Shown: positions 38,147 to 46,670 of the stretch, piece after piece
How the letters are laid out: each line of letters opens with the position of its first letter
Numbering within the stretch: the first letter of the stretch is position 1
Assembly (NCBI GenBank): GCA_024760545.1
Contig: CP060501.1
Span: 2,269,501 to 2,333,500, forward strand
Direction: 5' to 3'
Length of the DNA stretch: 64,000 bases
From: Nitrospira sp.
GTDB taxonomy: Bacteria > Nitrospirota > Nitrospiria > Nitrospirales > Nitrospiraceae
The notes under the pieces: generated by a model
What the model saw: only the letters and a program-made list of their open reading frames with translations
Databases searched by the model: none
Told to the model about the DNA's origin: nothing
Position numbers and translations under genes: made by a program

Positions 38147-38972
38147 AGGACTCGACGCCCTCTTACCTTCCTCCAAGGTAACCAAGCCGGCTGAGACGGC
38201 CGACGTTCAGCGGATCCGCCTAGAGGATATCGTGCCGAATCGCTATCAGCCACGGCAGACCTTCGCCTCGGAAGAACTCGCCGATCTCGCCGCGTCCATT
38301 AAGGAGAGCGGGATCCTTCAACCTATTATCGTCCGTCGGAAGGGGGACGGGATCTACGAACTCATCGCCGGGGAGAGACGATGGAGGGCCTGCAAGGAAG
38401 CTGGTTTGGCCATGATCCCAGCGGTGATTAAGAATTGCGGCGATCAAGAATCGCTGTTGCTCGCCTTGGTCGAGAATCTCCAGCGGGAAGACTTAAACCC
38501 CATGGAAACGGCGCGTGCCTATTCGCGCATGATGAACGAATTCGGCCTCACTCAGGACGCGGTGGCTGTGAAGGTCGGCCGTGATCGTTCCTCAGTCGCG
38601 AACTTCATTCGACTCACCTATCTTCATCCGGAACTCCAGGAACTTGTCGAAGCACGAACGCTTTCCGCCGGCCATGCCAAAGCGCTTCTGGGGCTGCAGT
38701 CCCCTGAAGACCAGCTGAAAGTCGGAAAACTCGTCGCATCCGGCGCCCTCTCTGTTAGAGAAACGGAAAAGCTCGTCGAACTCTCGCTCGTGGGGAAGAA
38801 GCGGCAGCAAAAGCCTGCCCGTAGTGGACAATGGGCCGACCTTGAAGCACGATTACAGAAGCGTCTCGGCACCAAAGTGACCGTCCATCCCCAGAAGCAG
38901 GGAGGTAAACTCGTCATTCACTATTTTTCTTCGGACGAACTCGATGGCGTCCTTGAGACTCTGCTTGGGTAA
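38124..38972 (+). CDS. parB: Chromosome partitioning protein ParB (Spo0J)
   Basis: 282 residues. N-terminal ParA-activating [11 protein letters not shown], the CTPase/ParB motif [19 protein letters not shown], a helix-turn-helix region ([18 protein letters not shown]) and a C-terminal dimer domain. Binds the two parS sites upstream. Start ATG 38124; TTG 38118 closer to AAGGAG is possible. Confidence 0.97.
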   Translation: MEKKALGKGLDALLPSSKVTKPAETADVQRIRLEDIVPNRYQPRQTFASEELADLAASIKESGILQPIIVRRKGDGIYELIAGERRWRACKEAGLAMIPAVIKNCGDQESLLLALVENLQREDLNPMETARAYSRMMNEFGLTQDAVAVKVGRDRSSVANFIRLTYLHPELQELVEARTLSAGHAKALLGLQSPEDQLKVGKLVASGALSVRETEKLVELSLVGKKRQQKPARSGQWADLEARLQKRLGTKVTVHPQKQGGKLVIHYFSSDELDGVLETLLG

Positions 38973-39014
38973 TCCTTCGTTTGGGGGCGACCGGGTCCTA
39001 ACAAACCCTCTAAA

Positions 39015-39026
39015 AAGGTGCACCTT
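39015..39026. promoter_or_regulatory. 12-bp palindrome AAGGTGCACCTT
   Basis: Perfect palindrome in the 170-base gap between parB and the first bactofilin gene, followed by TTTTGACG. It may be an operator for the bactofilin genes or a short hairpin; there is no U-run for a terminator. Confidence 0.25.
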
Positions 39027-39148
39027 GTTGCATTTTGACGCCTATGAACGCTAAATATCCTGTCGGGACCAACCGATACGACATCTAACGGCAACGAACA
39101 TGATTGATTCAGGCACCCCTATCCCACTCTGTGAGAGGAGGCGATCGT

Positions 39149-39652
39149 ATGTGGAAGGACAAACAGGACGGCAGGCGCGCTGATGAAGTGGACCTTGAGG
39201 GCACCGGAACGGGCTTTGATTCGACAAGGTCCGACGCTCAACAAGATGTCAGCGCCTTTGTGGGAAAGGGTGTGGTCTTCAAGGGCACCATTACCTATAA
39301 CGGGACCGTGCGGATCGATGGAACCCTAGAGGGGGAAATCCACACGGACGGCATCTTATTGGTCGGTGAAGAAGCCGTCATCACCGCCAAAGTCACCGCC
39401 GGCACCATTGTCTGTAAAGGCAAGATCACGGGGGAAATTCACGCGCGAGAAAAGATGAAACTCCGTGCGCCCGCCGTGATCAGCGGGGGAGTCGTCACTC
39501 CGATGCTCTCCATCGAAGAAGGAGTCCTGTTTAATGGTACCTTGGAGATGGAACAAGCCGTGCGCCCCGCACAGAGAGAAGTTCCTCGAGACACGTCTCT
39601 CCATCCTGTCGGACCTACTACCGAGAGCGGAGTGAGGAGGGTCAACGTCTAG
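39149..39652 (+). CDS. Bactofilin 1
   Basis: 167 residues from ATG 39149 with GAGGAGG upstream. Central beta-helix repeats (GKGVVFKGTITYNGTVRIDG, then HTDGILLVGEEAVI and KGKITGEIHAREK) define DUF583/bactofilin; the N- and C-terminal tails are disordered. Cytoskeletal polymer-forming protein; in Myxococcus bactofilins scaffold ParABS, so the position after parB is meaningful. Confidence 0.93.
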   Translation: MWKDKQDGRRADEVDLEGTGTGFDSTRSDAQQDVSAFVGKGVVFKGTITYNGTVRIDGTLEGEIHTDGILLVGEEAVITAKVTAGTIVCKGKITGEIHAREKMKLRAPAVISGGVVTPMLSIEEGVLFNGTLEMEQAVRPAQREVPRDTSLHPVGPTTESGVRRVNV

Positions 39653-39753
39653 CCATATGATATTCTAAACATAGGTGGACGCAGCAGCTCTTCGTTCGAC
39701 GCTATTTGGCATAGTGCCTCGTCGGTTTCTGTCATAAGGAGCATGGAACGCTG

Positions 39754-40200
39754 ATGTGGGCTCTCGGAGAAAAACATGCACAGGACGCCGGTAACGATGG
39801 GAATTTCACCTTTCTAGGGAAAGGTGTCGATTTCAAAGGGATCGTCAACTTTGATGGAACGATCCGTATCGATGGCCGCGTCGAAGGTGAAGTCCACACC
39901 ACAGGAACCCTGATCGTCGGGGAACAAGCGGTCGTCAAGGGGATTATCTCTGCCGCGGTCTTGATGACCAGCGGTAAGATCAACGGCACGGTGACGGCCA
40001 CTGCCAAGGTTCAAATCCAAAAGCCTGGGATTCTCATCGGTGATATCCGAACCCCGGGCATTTCCATCGAAGACGGCGCTCACTTCCACGGCATGTGCGA
40101 CATGGGGGCTCACAAATGGGTGGATGAGCATCCCTCGTCATCGAAAAGCGTTCACGACTTGACGACTCTTCGCAGCAAGCTACGCCCCTCCAGCCTCTAG
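39754..40200 (+). CDS. Bactofilin 2
   Basis: 148 residues with the same beta-helix pattern: GKGVDFKGIVNFDGTIRIDG, HTTGTLIVGEQAVV, SGKINGTVTATAKV, then GISIEDGAHFHGMCDMG. Clearly a paralogue of the gene 100 bases upstream, with different tails. The pair may copolymerise. The ribosome-binding site AAGGAG is 13 bases upstream, slightly far. Confidence 0.93.
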   Translation: MWALGEKHAQDAGNDGNFTFLGKGVDFKGIVNFDGTIRIDGRVEGEVHTTGTLIVGEQAVVKGIISAAVLMTSGKINGTVTATAKVQIQKPGILIGDIRTPGISIEDGAHFHGMCDMGAHKWVDEHPSSSKSVHDLTTLRSKLRPSSL

Positions 40201-40234
40201 CCCTTTGCCCATTCTCCCGGTAGAATGGCCCCCT

Positions 40235-41317
40235 ATGACTCGCCCCACTGTTCTGCTTGGGATGAGCGGCGGAGTTGATAGCTCCGTTGCTGCCGCGTTG
40301 CTCGTGCGCCAGGGCTATGATGTCCACGGCGTCACCCTCCAGGTCTGGGAGCACGAAGACGAATCGGTCGCGACCTCCAAGAAGTGGCAAGAACGAGGCT
40401 GCTGCAAAGTCGGCATTGCCAAACACGTTGCGAAAGTCCTGCACATCCCCCACGAGGTGTTTGATGCTCGCGACACATTTCGCACGGGGGTTATCGACGA
40501 CTTTCTGACCGGCTATACCAGCGGCACCACGCCAAACCCCTGCGTCCGCTGCAATGAGCGCGTGAAGCTTCGGGGGCTCGTGGACCTCGCCACATCCCGG
40601 GGCTTCGACTACGTCGCGACGGGACACTATGCCCGTCTTCAGATGAATCGCGGCTATTCGGTCCTCGCTCGTGCCGCTGACCATGGCAAGGATCAAACCT
40701 ACTTTCTCTACCGACTGAACCCTCGATGGCTGCCCCAACTCCTCTTCCCCGTTGGCGGACTCCAGAAGTCAGACGTGTGGGTTGAAGCGGAAGCCATGGG
40801 CCTCCCCGCCGATGAGCTGAAGGAGAGCCAGGAGATCTGTTTCGTCTCCCAGGGAGACTACCGCACCTTCATTGAGAAGGAAGCACCCGAAGCCAAAAAA
40901 CCTGGACTCTTTGTCGACACCGCCGGCCAGCCCCTGGGGCAGCATAACGGAATTGCATTCTATACGCCCGGTCAACGTAGAGGGCTTGGCATTGCAGCTG
41001 GCGAGCGTCTGTATGTTCAGCAAGTTCATGCGGCGACAAATACCGTGCTCCTCGGCCCGGAACACTCACTTCGGAAGGAGGAGTGTACGGTGAGCGACCT
41101 GAACCTCTTCGTCCCATGGCTCCGCGAAAGTGAAGTCACGGTTGACGTCAAAGTACGCTACGCCACGCCCCCGACTCCCGCCACTGTTTCACCACTCACC
41201 CCATCCAGCCTTCGCATCAGGTTTCACGAACCTCAAAGAGCCCTAAGCCCGGGACAATCTGCTGTCTTCTATGACGGTGAGGAAGTTCTCGGGGGTGGTA
41301 TCATCCAAGCGTTCTGA
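40235..41317 (+). CDS. mnmA: tRNA-specific 2-thiouridylase MnmA
   Basis: 360 residues from ATG 40235. PP-loop GMSGGVDSSVAAALL, catalytic Cys in NPCVRCNERVK, RRGLGIAAGE, and a second Cys in ESQEICFVSQGDY. Thiolates U34 of Lys, Glu and Gln tRNAs, acting on the same position as MnmE/MnmG encoded nearby. Confidence 0.96.
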   Translation: MTRPTVLLGMSGGVDSSVAAALLVRQGYDVHGVTLQVWEHEDESVATSKKWQERGCCKVGIAKHVAKVLHIPHEVFDARDTFRTGVIDDFLTGYTSGTTPNPCVRCNERVKLRGLVDLATSRGFDYVATGHYARLQMNRGYSVLARAADHGKDQTYFLYRLNPRWLPQLLFPVGGLQKSDVWVEAEAMGLPADELKESQEICFVSQGDYRTFIEKEAPEAKKPGLFVDTAGQPLGQHNGIAFYTPGQRRGLGIAAGERLYVQQVHAATNTVLLGPEHSLRKEECTVSDLNLFVPWLRESEVTVDVKVRYATPPTPATVSPLTPSSLRIRFHEPQRALSPGQSAVFYDGEEVLGGGIIQAF

Positions 41318-41466
41318 TGTTCCTGACCCACGCTGTTCATCTTGACTTGTCGTAGAATCTTCTATAGCCTTCAGCTTACTAGAACTTGAGGGTGTGGTTT
41401 GCCTTTGTCGCCCTGGATGCCCTGTCGTACTCCGCCCACGCTCCTTTTGTTCATAATGAGGTACTG

Positions 41467-41751
41467 ATGTTCGGTTCATTTGGGTGGATGGAACTGATGC
41501 TGATCTTGATCATTGTGTTGATCATTTTCGGCGCAGGCAAACTTCCTCAATTGGGAGAAGGCCTTGGTAAAGCCATCAAAGGCTTCAAGAAGTCCGTTCA
41601 TGAGGCCGATGCGATCGATGTCACGCCGGCCGAACAGTCTCAACAGGCCCAGACGCAGGCCCCCTCATCCGCTCAGGTGAGCGCCCAATCGGAAGAGAAA
41701 CCATCGCCCGCATCACAAGCCCCGCAAACGGGCCAGGTGAAACAAGGTTAG
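41467..41751 (+). CDS. tatA: Twin-arginine translocase subunit TatA (copy 1)
   Basis: 94 residues. One N-terminal helix ([16 protein letters not shown]), the [21 protein letters not shown] hinge and amphipathic helix, then a Gln/Ala/Pro-rich tail. ATG 41467 with TGAGG ahead. Forms the Tat pore, relevant because NxrA carries a twin-arginine signal. tatC is not adjacent. Confidence 0.93.
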   Translation: MFGSFGWMELMLILIIVLIIFGAGKLPQLGEGLGKAIKGFKKSVHEADAIDVTPAEQSQQAQTQAPSSAQVSAQSEEKPSPASQAPQTGQVKQG

Positions 41752-41818
41752 ACGGTCCGCGTGTGCCGGCACGACCGGAGAGCGGGGAATCAGCAACCTC
41801 CTCGTACCAATGTGACGT

Positions 41819-42118
41819 ATGTTCGGATTGGGAGCCAGTGAGATCTTAATCATTCTGGTGATCGCGTTTCTCCTTTTCGGCCCAAAGCAACTTCCGGAAG
41901 TAGGCAGGCAAGTCGGCAAGGCCATCAAGAGTTTCAAAGATACAGCTGACGATCTACGGAAGTCCGTGGAGCCGGAGCTGAACATGATTCAACAAGAAGT
42001 CAAAATGGTCGAACAGGACTTCCAAGCTTCTATGAAAGAAGCCGAAGAAGAAATCGCTGCTGCGGGGAAGCAAGCGGAGAACGGCGCCGAATCAGTCGGT
42101 AAACCGAGCCAGGCCTGA
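41819..42118 (+). CDS. TatA/TatB-family protein (copy 2)
   Basis: 99 residues. Helix GASEILIILVIAFLLFGPKQL, then PEVGRQVGKAIKSFKDTADD and a long acidic coiled-coil tail. The GPKQLPEVGR form suits TatA or TatB; the longer charged helix leans toward a TatB-like role. Two divergent Tat subunits in tandem without tatC. Confidence 0.88.
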   Translation: MFGLGASEILIILVIAFLLFGPKQLPEVGRQVGKAIKSFKDTADDLRKSVEPELNMIQQEVKMVEQDFQASMKEAEEEIAAAGKQAENGAESVGKPSQA

Positions 42119-42293
42119 TCCGTACGAGAGATGATCCGCGGAGAATGCTCACATAGGTTCCGGCAACATCGACCTCCTGTTGGTTTTTGATCCGCACGAA
42201 TCTCCCTCGCCACCGACGCTGTTACTCAGGGCCATCGGCTGATCGTTCCACCCACAGCCACCCATTCATACCCCTGAATGGTTCCATCCTTTA

Positions 42294-42758
42294 TCAATAA
42301 GCTCCCGGCATGTTGCCAAGACTGGGCCGCACAGTCCCCTGGGGACGTTCGACGTACCGACTCTGGTTGGTGGTGGTGGACTCGGGATCCCCATGCGGGG
42401 CGAGGGCTGGCGAATCCCAGATGATTTTGTCTCCTGGAGCCAAATCAGCCGCTTCCATGAAGTGCCGCCGCGCGCTATCAATATTGCCAAGTGTTTTCAA
42501 TGCCAAGGCGTAATTGTAATGTGCCTGTCCCGATTCTGGGGCTGCCGCCATCGCTTGCTCAAAGTATTGCTTGGCTGCTTCGAATTGGCGAGCCTCATAG
42601 GCTTGCATCCCCTGTTCCGTTAACTGAGTCGCTTGCGACTTCACCTCGCCTTCAAGCGCCAACGGCACCAGCGGCTTGTGCTTCTGCGAACAGGCCATCC
42701 CACTCGCCAAGAGAAGAACAATCCCTATCACAATCACCACGGTCATGTAGGGTTTCAT
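42294..42758 (-). CDS. TPR-repeat lipoprotein
   Basis: 154 residues; signal peptide with lipobox near ASGMAC. Two to three tetratricopeptide repeats: AYEARQFEAAKQYFEQAMAA, then SGQAHYNYALALKTLGNIDS. Short Pro/Thr-rich C-terminus. Probably an envelope protein-interaction adaptor. Tail-to-tail with tatA copy 2; upstream of it is a short region with possible gene debris. Confidence 0.82.
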   Translation of the reverse strand: MKPYMTVVIVIGIVLLLASGMACSQKHKPLVPLALEGEVKSQATQLTEQGMQAYEARQFEAAKQYFEQAMAAAPESGQAHYNYALALKTLGNIDSARRHFMEAADLAPGDKIIWDSPALAPHGDPESTTTNQSRYVERPQGTVRPSLGNMPGAY

Positions 42759-43035
42759 CTCCGCTCACCTCTCGATCAGGTTCGCTTTCGCGTTTCTTCC
42801 TAGAAGTCTTGCGATAGAGCACGTCCCATTCAGCGTTGCTCTCAACGAGGTTCCTCGAATAGGACATCAGTTTGGCTTTGATTTTGTGATTGATCTCCTG
42901 CTTCCTGCGCCAACTCGGTGGCCAACACCCGCTTGATCTCTTTCAGAAGTCGTTCGTCATTCTCTTAGAACCATACGTCTCTCGTCTCAGCGTCTGACGC
43001 ACTTCCACATCATAACCAAAGGTAGAGTTTGAACC
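42759..43035. other. Gap between cld and the TPR lipoprotein, possible gene remnant
   Basis: Reading the reverse strand, 42850-42975 encodes a protein-like run (ERLLKEIKRVLATELAQEAG) that lacks a start codon and meets a stop, and a second short frame follows. It may be debris of a small gene or chance. No terminator was identified. Confidence 0.3.
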
Positions 43036-43821
43036 CTAGCGCGCGATGATTTCCAGAATCTCATCAAGCGGACGAATGGTGCCTAGCAGGATGGGCTCAC
43101 CGAACCGTTTATTGTGGCGGTTCTCTTTCACCTGCAGTAACGCGGTCACCAGGTTATTGAAATCGTCAAGCTTAGCTGTCTCGAAATACGTGATGAAGTC
43201 CAAATCGTCTAGGCCGCTGGAGTGGTAGAGCTTGCGCTTCACGGTCTTCAGGTAGAGCACCGTCGCATCTGTATGCTCTTTCATCAAAGTGGTTCTGGCA
43301 TCTTGTGGCATCAGCCACCAATCGGCATCTTTGCGGACAGGGACCACCACCACGTACGGACTGCCCTGAGGCGGTGGAGTCTTCAGTTCAGCCTTTAGCT
43401 CCTCCGGAAATTTCGGCACATAGTTCAAGGCCTTTGTGATGCCGTTAAACGTGTCGGTGTTCTTGAGGGCTTTTCCGAACGACGTGCCCATAAAGTCCAC
43501 CAAAAAATTCTGGTTGTCGATCATTTCTTTGGAGTGCACTCTGAGAAAAAAGTCCGCTTTCTCGGACAAGCCCCGCACCAAGTGGGTATCCACGGAGACC
43601 TTGTCCGCATGCATCTGAAACACCCGTTTCACTTCCTCCACAGCGCCCGCCTTGGCTTGCTTATCCATTTGCGACCATTGATCACCGACCTTGAAGGCGG
43701 CAAACGTTGCATAGACGCCTGGTTCCTTTAATAACTTCTCCCGATCCACTTCCGCTCCAGCTACTCGTGCGAGAGCAATGACAGCAAAAAGTACTAAGAC
43801 CAGGACTGTTCTATTCCGCAT
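43036..43821 (-). CDS. cld: Chlorite dismutase (periplasmic, haem b)
   Basis: 261 residues from ATG 43821, with AAGGAGGACTGC directly upstream. A signal peptide (VLVLVLFAVIALARVAGA) leads into a mature protein beginning near EVDREK. Proximal haem His183 (KEHTDAT) and distal catalytic Arg196 (VKRKLYH) are 13 residues apart, as in the lineage I pentameric enzyme of N. defluvii. Converts chlorite to chloride and oxygen; its role in nitrite oxidisers may be protection when nitrite oxidoreductase reduces chlorate. An IS3 remnant lies 90 bases upstream of its start. Confidence 0.95.
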   Translation of the reverse strand: MRNRTVLVLVLFAVIALARVAGAEVDREKLLKEPGVYATFAAFKVGDQWSQMDKQAKAGAVEEVKRVFQMHADKVSVDTHLVRGLSEKADFFLRVHSKEMIDNQNFLVDFMGTSFGKALKNTDTFNGITKALNYVPKFPEELKAELKTPPPQGSPYVVVVPVRKDADWWLMPQDARTTLMKEHTDATVLYLKTVKRKLYHSSGLDDLDFITYFETAKLDDFNNLVTALLQVKENRHNKRFGEPILLGTIRPLDEILEIIAR

Positions 43822-43911
43822 GCAGTCCTCCTTAACAAATGGAAGCAATCCCTAGGACGAAGGGTATCGACCCGTAACGCACAAGAAAAGACCGCTTGGT
43901 ATTTGAGGAGC

Positions 43912-44061
43912 TCACCGAAGGCTCGCGGTTGGATGGCCGAGGTTGTCTTCCCACATGAGCCGCGCCACCTGTTTGTGGTTCACCGGCAGACCACGCCGGC
44001 GAAGTTCCGCCGTGGTCCGCCGATAGCCATATCGACGCCGATGCGCCAACGCGATCGACTG
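43912..44061 (-). mobile_element. IS3-family transposase remnant (OrfB HTH_21 part)
   Basis: Reading the reverse strand in the right frame gives RRRYGYRRTTAELRRRGLPV followed by NHKQVARLMWEDNL, the conserved segment ahead of the DDE core in IS3-family OrfB. Only about 49 codons remain, with no start, no DDE residues and a stop at 43912. It directly abuts the stop codon of the outer-membrane protein gene. No terminal inverted repeats could be found. Confidence 0.85.
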
Positions 44062-45291
44062 TTAGCGCATCACTGGAGTGCCCTTTTTGGCCCAGTAGTA
44101 GTAGATAGACATGTTGGGGTAGATGGCGTTGATATCGTTCTGCCCGGCGAGCGAGAACAAACATCCCGCGGCAGCTACCAGTGAGCCACCCGGGCCATGG
44201 AAGAGCGTATACTGGATGGAGGGCTCCAAGCCAATCAGGTTATAGGTAGTGGGGTTGATGTTTTGGCTATGCCCATCGATCCGCCAGGGCACTCCATGGA
44301 CTGAGAGGAACTCAAGGGCAAAGCCCAGCCCCCGCTTGTCGTCTACAATCCATTCTGCGATGGCCCGAGTATTGATGATATCGCCGTTATACGTGGTCTC
44401 GCCTCTCGTGCTGCCGGGGATGGTGTAGGTATAATACACCGAGCCCATGAACCGGAACGGCTTGATGTTCTTTCGCCACATGACGCCTTCTGTGAGGGCA
44501 AGTCCTCCGAACTTACTGGACGGAAGGCGGCCTAGAGGAGCGAATCCGCCTGGAATGGGATGCGTGCCGAACGTACCAGTGCCGAACCATTGACTGGTCG
44601 GGAGGCTTATTCCGTGGTAGAGCGTGAAGGTCCCTTTCCAAGAGTCGGGGTCCTGCACACGGATGCGCGTCTTGAGATACATCGTGGTGTCCCCAAGCCC
44701 AATATCGTTAGGATGTGCGGTTCCATGTCCGGACAACGAAGGGCCAGAGTCTTTATAGGAGTTGTACCATATAAGTTGGGGAGCGATATCCAACTCGATA
44801 TTATCCGTGATGCCATACCCCAAGAACCAGGTGGGGGCGACCGCCTGGAGGTCAGTCGATGCGTGGTGAGGCTTTATCGACATGGTATTGCCGTACTGCG
44901 AGGCGCCAACCTCGCTAAAGACATAGAGCTGGAGCAGGAACTGACCCTTGGGTTGAACATCTGGGGAATTGGCCAGGATCGGCCCATGGCTAAACGGATT
45001 CCAGCTCCTCCGGTACCTCTGAATTTCCTGGGGGGTCGGGAAAAACCTCCACTCCCATTCAGGAGAAGGACGGAAGAACGAGTACTCCTCCTCGCTCGCG
45101 GGTGCTGCGCTCGGGGAACTTGGGGAGGACTGAGCGCTGGTCTCCTCAGCCCACACCCTGTCCGGCGTGAACCCTCCCAGACACCAAAGGCAGGCCCATA
45201 AGAAGATCATCATTCGGCACACCGCAGTGCCTAGGACCTTCGGGTCGTGAAGGCCCGCGGACAGAGCTATCTTTCTCCAGGGTAACATCAT
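44062..45291 (-). CDS. Putative outer-membrane beta-barrel protein
   Basis: 409 residues with a signal peptide ending near RVWAEE, a Ser/Pro/Ala linker, and then alternating aromatic-rich strands through to the C-terminus, for example QLLQLYVFSEVG-like and FMGSVYYTYTIPG segments. ATG 45291 has AAGGAG at 9 bases. It resembles the COG4313 (phenol-degradation MetA-like) barrel family but this is uncertain. Upstream lies the broken nxr-like region; downstream an IS3 remnant. Confidence 0.72.
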   Translation of the reverse strand: MMLPWRKIALSAGLHDPKVLGTAVCRMMIFLWACLWCLGGFTPDRVWAEETSAQSSPSSPSAAPASEEEYSFFRPSPEWEWRFFPTPQEIQRYRRSWNPFSHGPILANSPDVQPKGQFLLQLYVFSEVGASQYGNTMSIKPHHASTDLQAVAPTWFLGYGITDNIELDIAPQLIWYNSYKDSGPSLSGHGTAHPNDIGLGDTTMYLKTRIRVQDPDSWKGTFTLYHGISLPTSQWFGTGTFGTHPIPGGFAPLGRLPSSKFGGLALTEGVMWRKNIKPFRFMGSVYYTYTIPGSTRGETTYNGDIINTRAIAEWIVDDKRGLGFALEFLSVHGVPWRIDGHSQNINPTTYNLIGLEPSIQYTLFHGPGGSLVAAAGCLFSLAGQNDINAIYPNMSIYYYWAKKGTPVMR

Positions 45292-45566
45292 CAGCTCCTT
45301 TGACTTAATACGTTAGAGGTGGGACATTGAGGATTTCGTCTTGGGGTGACAGACAACGCTGTTAGGGGGAGAGGATATGCAAGCTAGTGTCGCCGTCGTC
45401 CCAGACTAGTCTGGACAGGTTTCACTGCAGTGTCTATTGATCTCTCCTCGCTTAGAAAACCTGTCTCTATTTGAGTTTGGGCACAACGATACGAAGCTAA
45501 ACTTCGACCTCTCTATTCGAAATATGCCTATCGCAATATGCACTCGATGCAAATCGTAGTATGCAC

Positions 45567-45842
45567 TCGCAATATTCAAACCACACGATTGACTTGGTAA
45601 CTTTTCTGGATGTGAATTATAAACTTATGACAAAATTCGAGAAGTTCTATTTTTTACGTTTTGAAACTCAGATCATCGGGAGAACCATATGAGTAGTTAT
45701 GGTATCGTTGTTGGACTATGCAGCGCTGAACTGTAGAGGAGATTATGCAAATATACCTTGTAATATTAAGTTGTTATGAATAACATTGTAACCGCATTTT
45801 AACGCGTTACTTACACGTAACATTTTAAGATTTGTAAACCTT
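45567..45842. repeat. nxr upstream region, copy 2 (diverged)
   Basis: Aligns with 3325-3605 in the same orientation. Best-kept parts: CGCAATATTCAAACCACACG at its start, the AGATCATCGGGAG...ATGAGTAGTTATGGT block, and the GTTAC-ttacac-GTAAC repeat followed by ATTTT. No nxrA follows in the matching (reverse) direction: instead, the outer-membrane protein gene begins at 45291. The 275 bases from 45292 to 45566 hold nothing recognised. Confidence 0.78.
45689..45736 (+). CDS. Copy of the short ORF upstream of nxrA (15 codons)
   Basis: ATG with GGGAG about 8 bases upstream, encoding MSSYGIVVGL then CSAEL and a stop. The first ten residues match the short ORF at 3447 with largely synonymous changes; thereafter the sequences differ and this copy ends early. 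Confidence 0.3.
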   Translation: MSSYGIVVGLCSAEL

Positions 45843-45880
45843 ATTGGTCCCCGAGCATATTGTTCCCGAAGTCCGTCTGG

Positions 45881-45969
45881 TTCAAGACTCCACTCGCTGT
45901 TGCTTTTGCCGGACTTGTCTAGAATTGTCCCGCTCCCGGTCGGAGCGATAGCGTCAAGGACCACTTCCG
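45881..45969 (-). pseudogene. L,D-transpeptidase gene fragment
   Basis: On the reverse strand this encodes TEVVLDAIAPTGSGTILDKS followed by GKSNSEW, matching EEVVLDAIASTGSGTILDKP and GESNNQW in the intact transpeptidase at 27781-28419. About 30 codons; the catalytic part is missing. The fragment keeps its frame but is embedded between pieces of nxr sequence. Confidence 0.85.
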
Positions 45970-45994
45970 TTGCCCTTCGATTCCTTGCAGGCGG

Positions 45995-46201
45995 TTCGAC
46001 GCCTGGATCCGCGAGGTCAATCCGGATCAGGTAGAGGGTGGTCGCTATTGGTCAATTACACCTGGCACGGGGATCAAAATCCTTCTCACCCCTTCTGGTC
46101 TGGAGTTCAGGGATCGGACATCAATCTGTCCGACATGCGTTCTTCAAACCTGAATACGAGCTGGGGCAAGAACTTCGTCGAGAACAAAATGCCGGAGGCG
46201 G
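45995..46201 (+). pseudogene. nxrA fragment with frameshift
   Basis: Forward strand encodes FDAWIREVNPDQVEGGRYWS, then, after a one-base deletion near 46048, NYTWHGDQNPSHPFWSGVQG and onward to WGKNFVENKMPEA. The intact NxrA in this window has TWIRKVSPDQAQGGRYWSNY and WGKNFVENKMPEA at the same places (around residues 235-305). Several substitutions show it is not a recent copy. No flanking nxrA sequence is present, and its orientation is opposite to that expected from the upstream-region copy beside it. Confidence 0.92.
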
Positions 46202-46245
46202 GTTCGTGTATTCATGTCCAGAACTTACTCTGGACTGTCGGATTT

Positions 46246-46458
46246 TTACGGCGACAATGCGCGTTCGTGTTGCCTTAGTACTTCCCTTGCCCGCTCTTCT
46301 GGCGTGAGTGTTTGAAACCAGGTCTTGTATCGCTCTTCCTGCTCTGCCTTGTCATCGGCATCGCCGAGAACGCAATCATGCTTGGAAAGCATGGCGCATG
46401 CTGTCAGCGCGAACACTAGGGATAGACTACCAATAAGACTACCGATATAGGAGCGCAT
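46246..46458 (-). CDS. Small lipoprotein, 70 residues
   Basis: ATG 46458 with AGGAGG 7-8 bases upstream. Signal peptide (GSLIGSLSLVFALTAC) with lipobox Cys, then a charged segment (DKAEQEERYKTWFQTLTPEE). A second Cys follows in KHDCVLGD. Unknown function. Starts just after the nxrA fragment on the opposite strand and may belong to older local sequence. Confidence 0.6.
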   Translation of the reverse strand: MRSYIGSLIGSLSLVFALTACAMLSKHDCVLGDADDKAEQEERYKTWFQTLTPEERAREVLRQHERALSP

Positions 46459-46670
46459 AGCAAACCTCCTGGAGCTAAGACCTCTATCGACGACGAAGTC
46501 GATATCGTCTGGACCCATTTCTTCATGAACGGCATGGTCGGCATTCAAACCGGCCATGATCATCTGTTTCCCAGTCCATATATTTCATACAGCTTGGGTC
46601 GCCACGCAGTCGGGCAGGATTGGGCTTATGCACAGCTCTGGATAAATTTCTAAGTTCTTTCCTCCGTATG

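Noticed and set aside
42652..42867. 71-codon reverse frame beside the TPR lipoprotein
   Set aside because: Overlaps the lipoprotein start in another frame and becomes un-protein-like there; at most debris.
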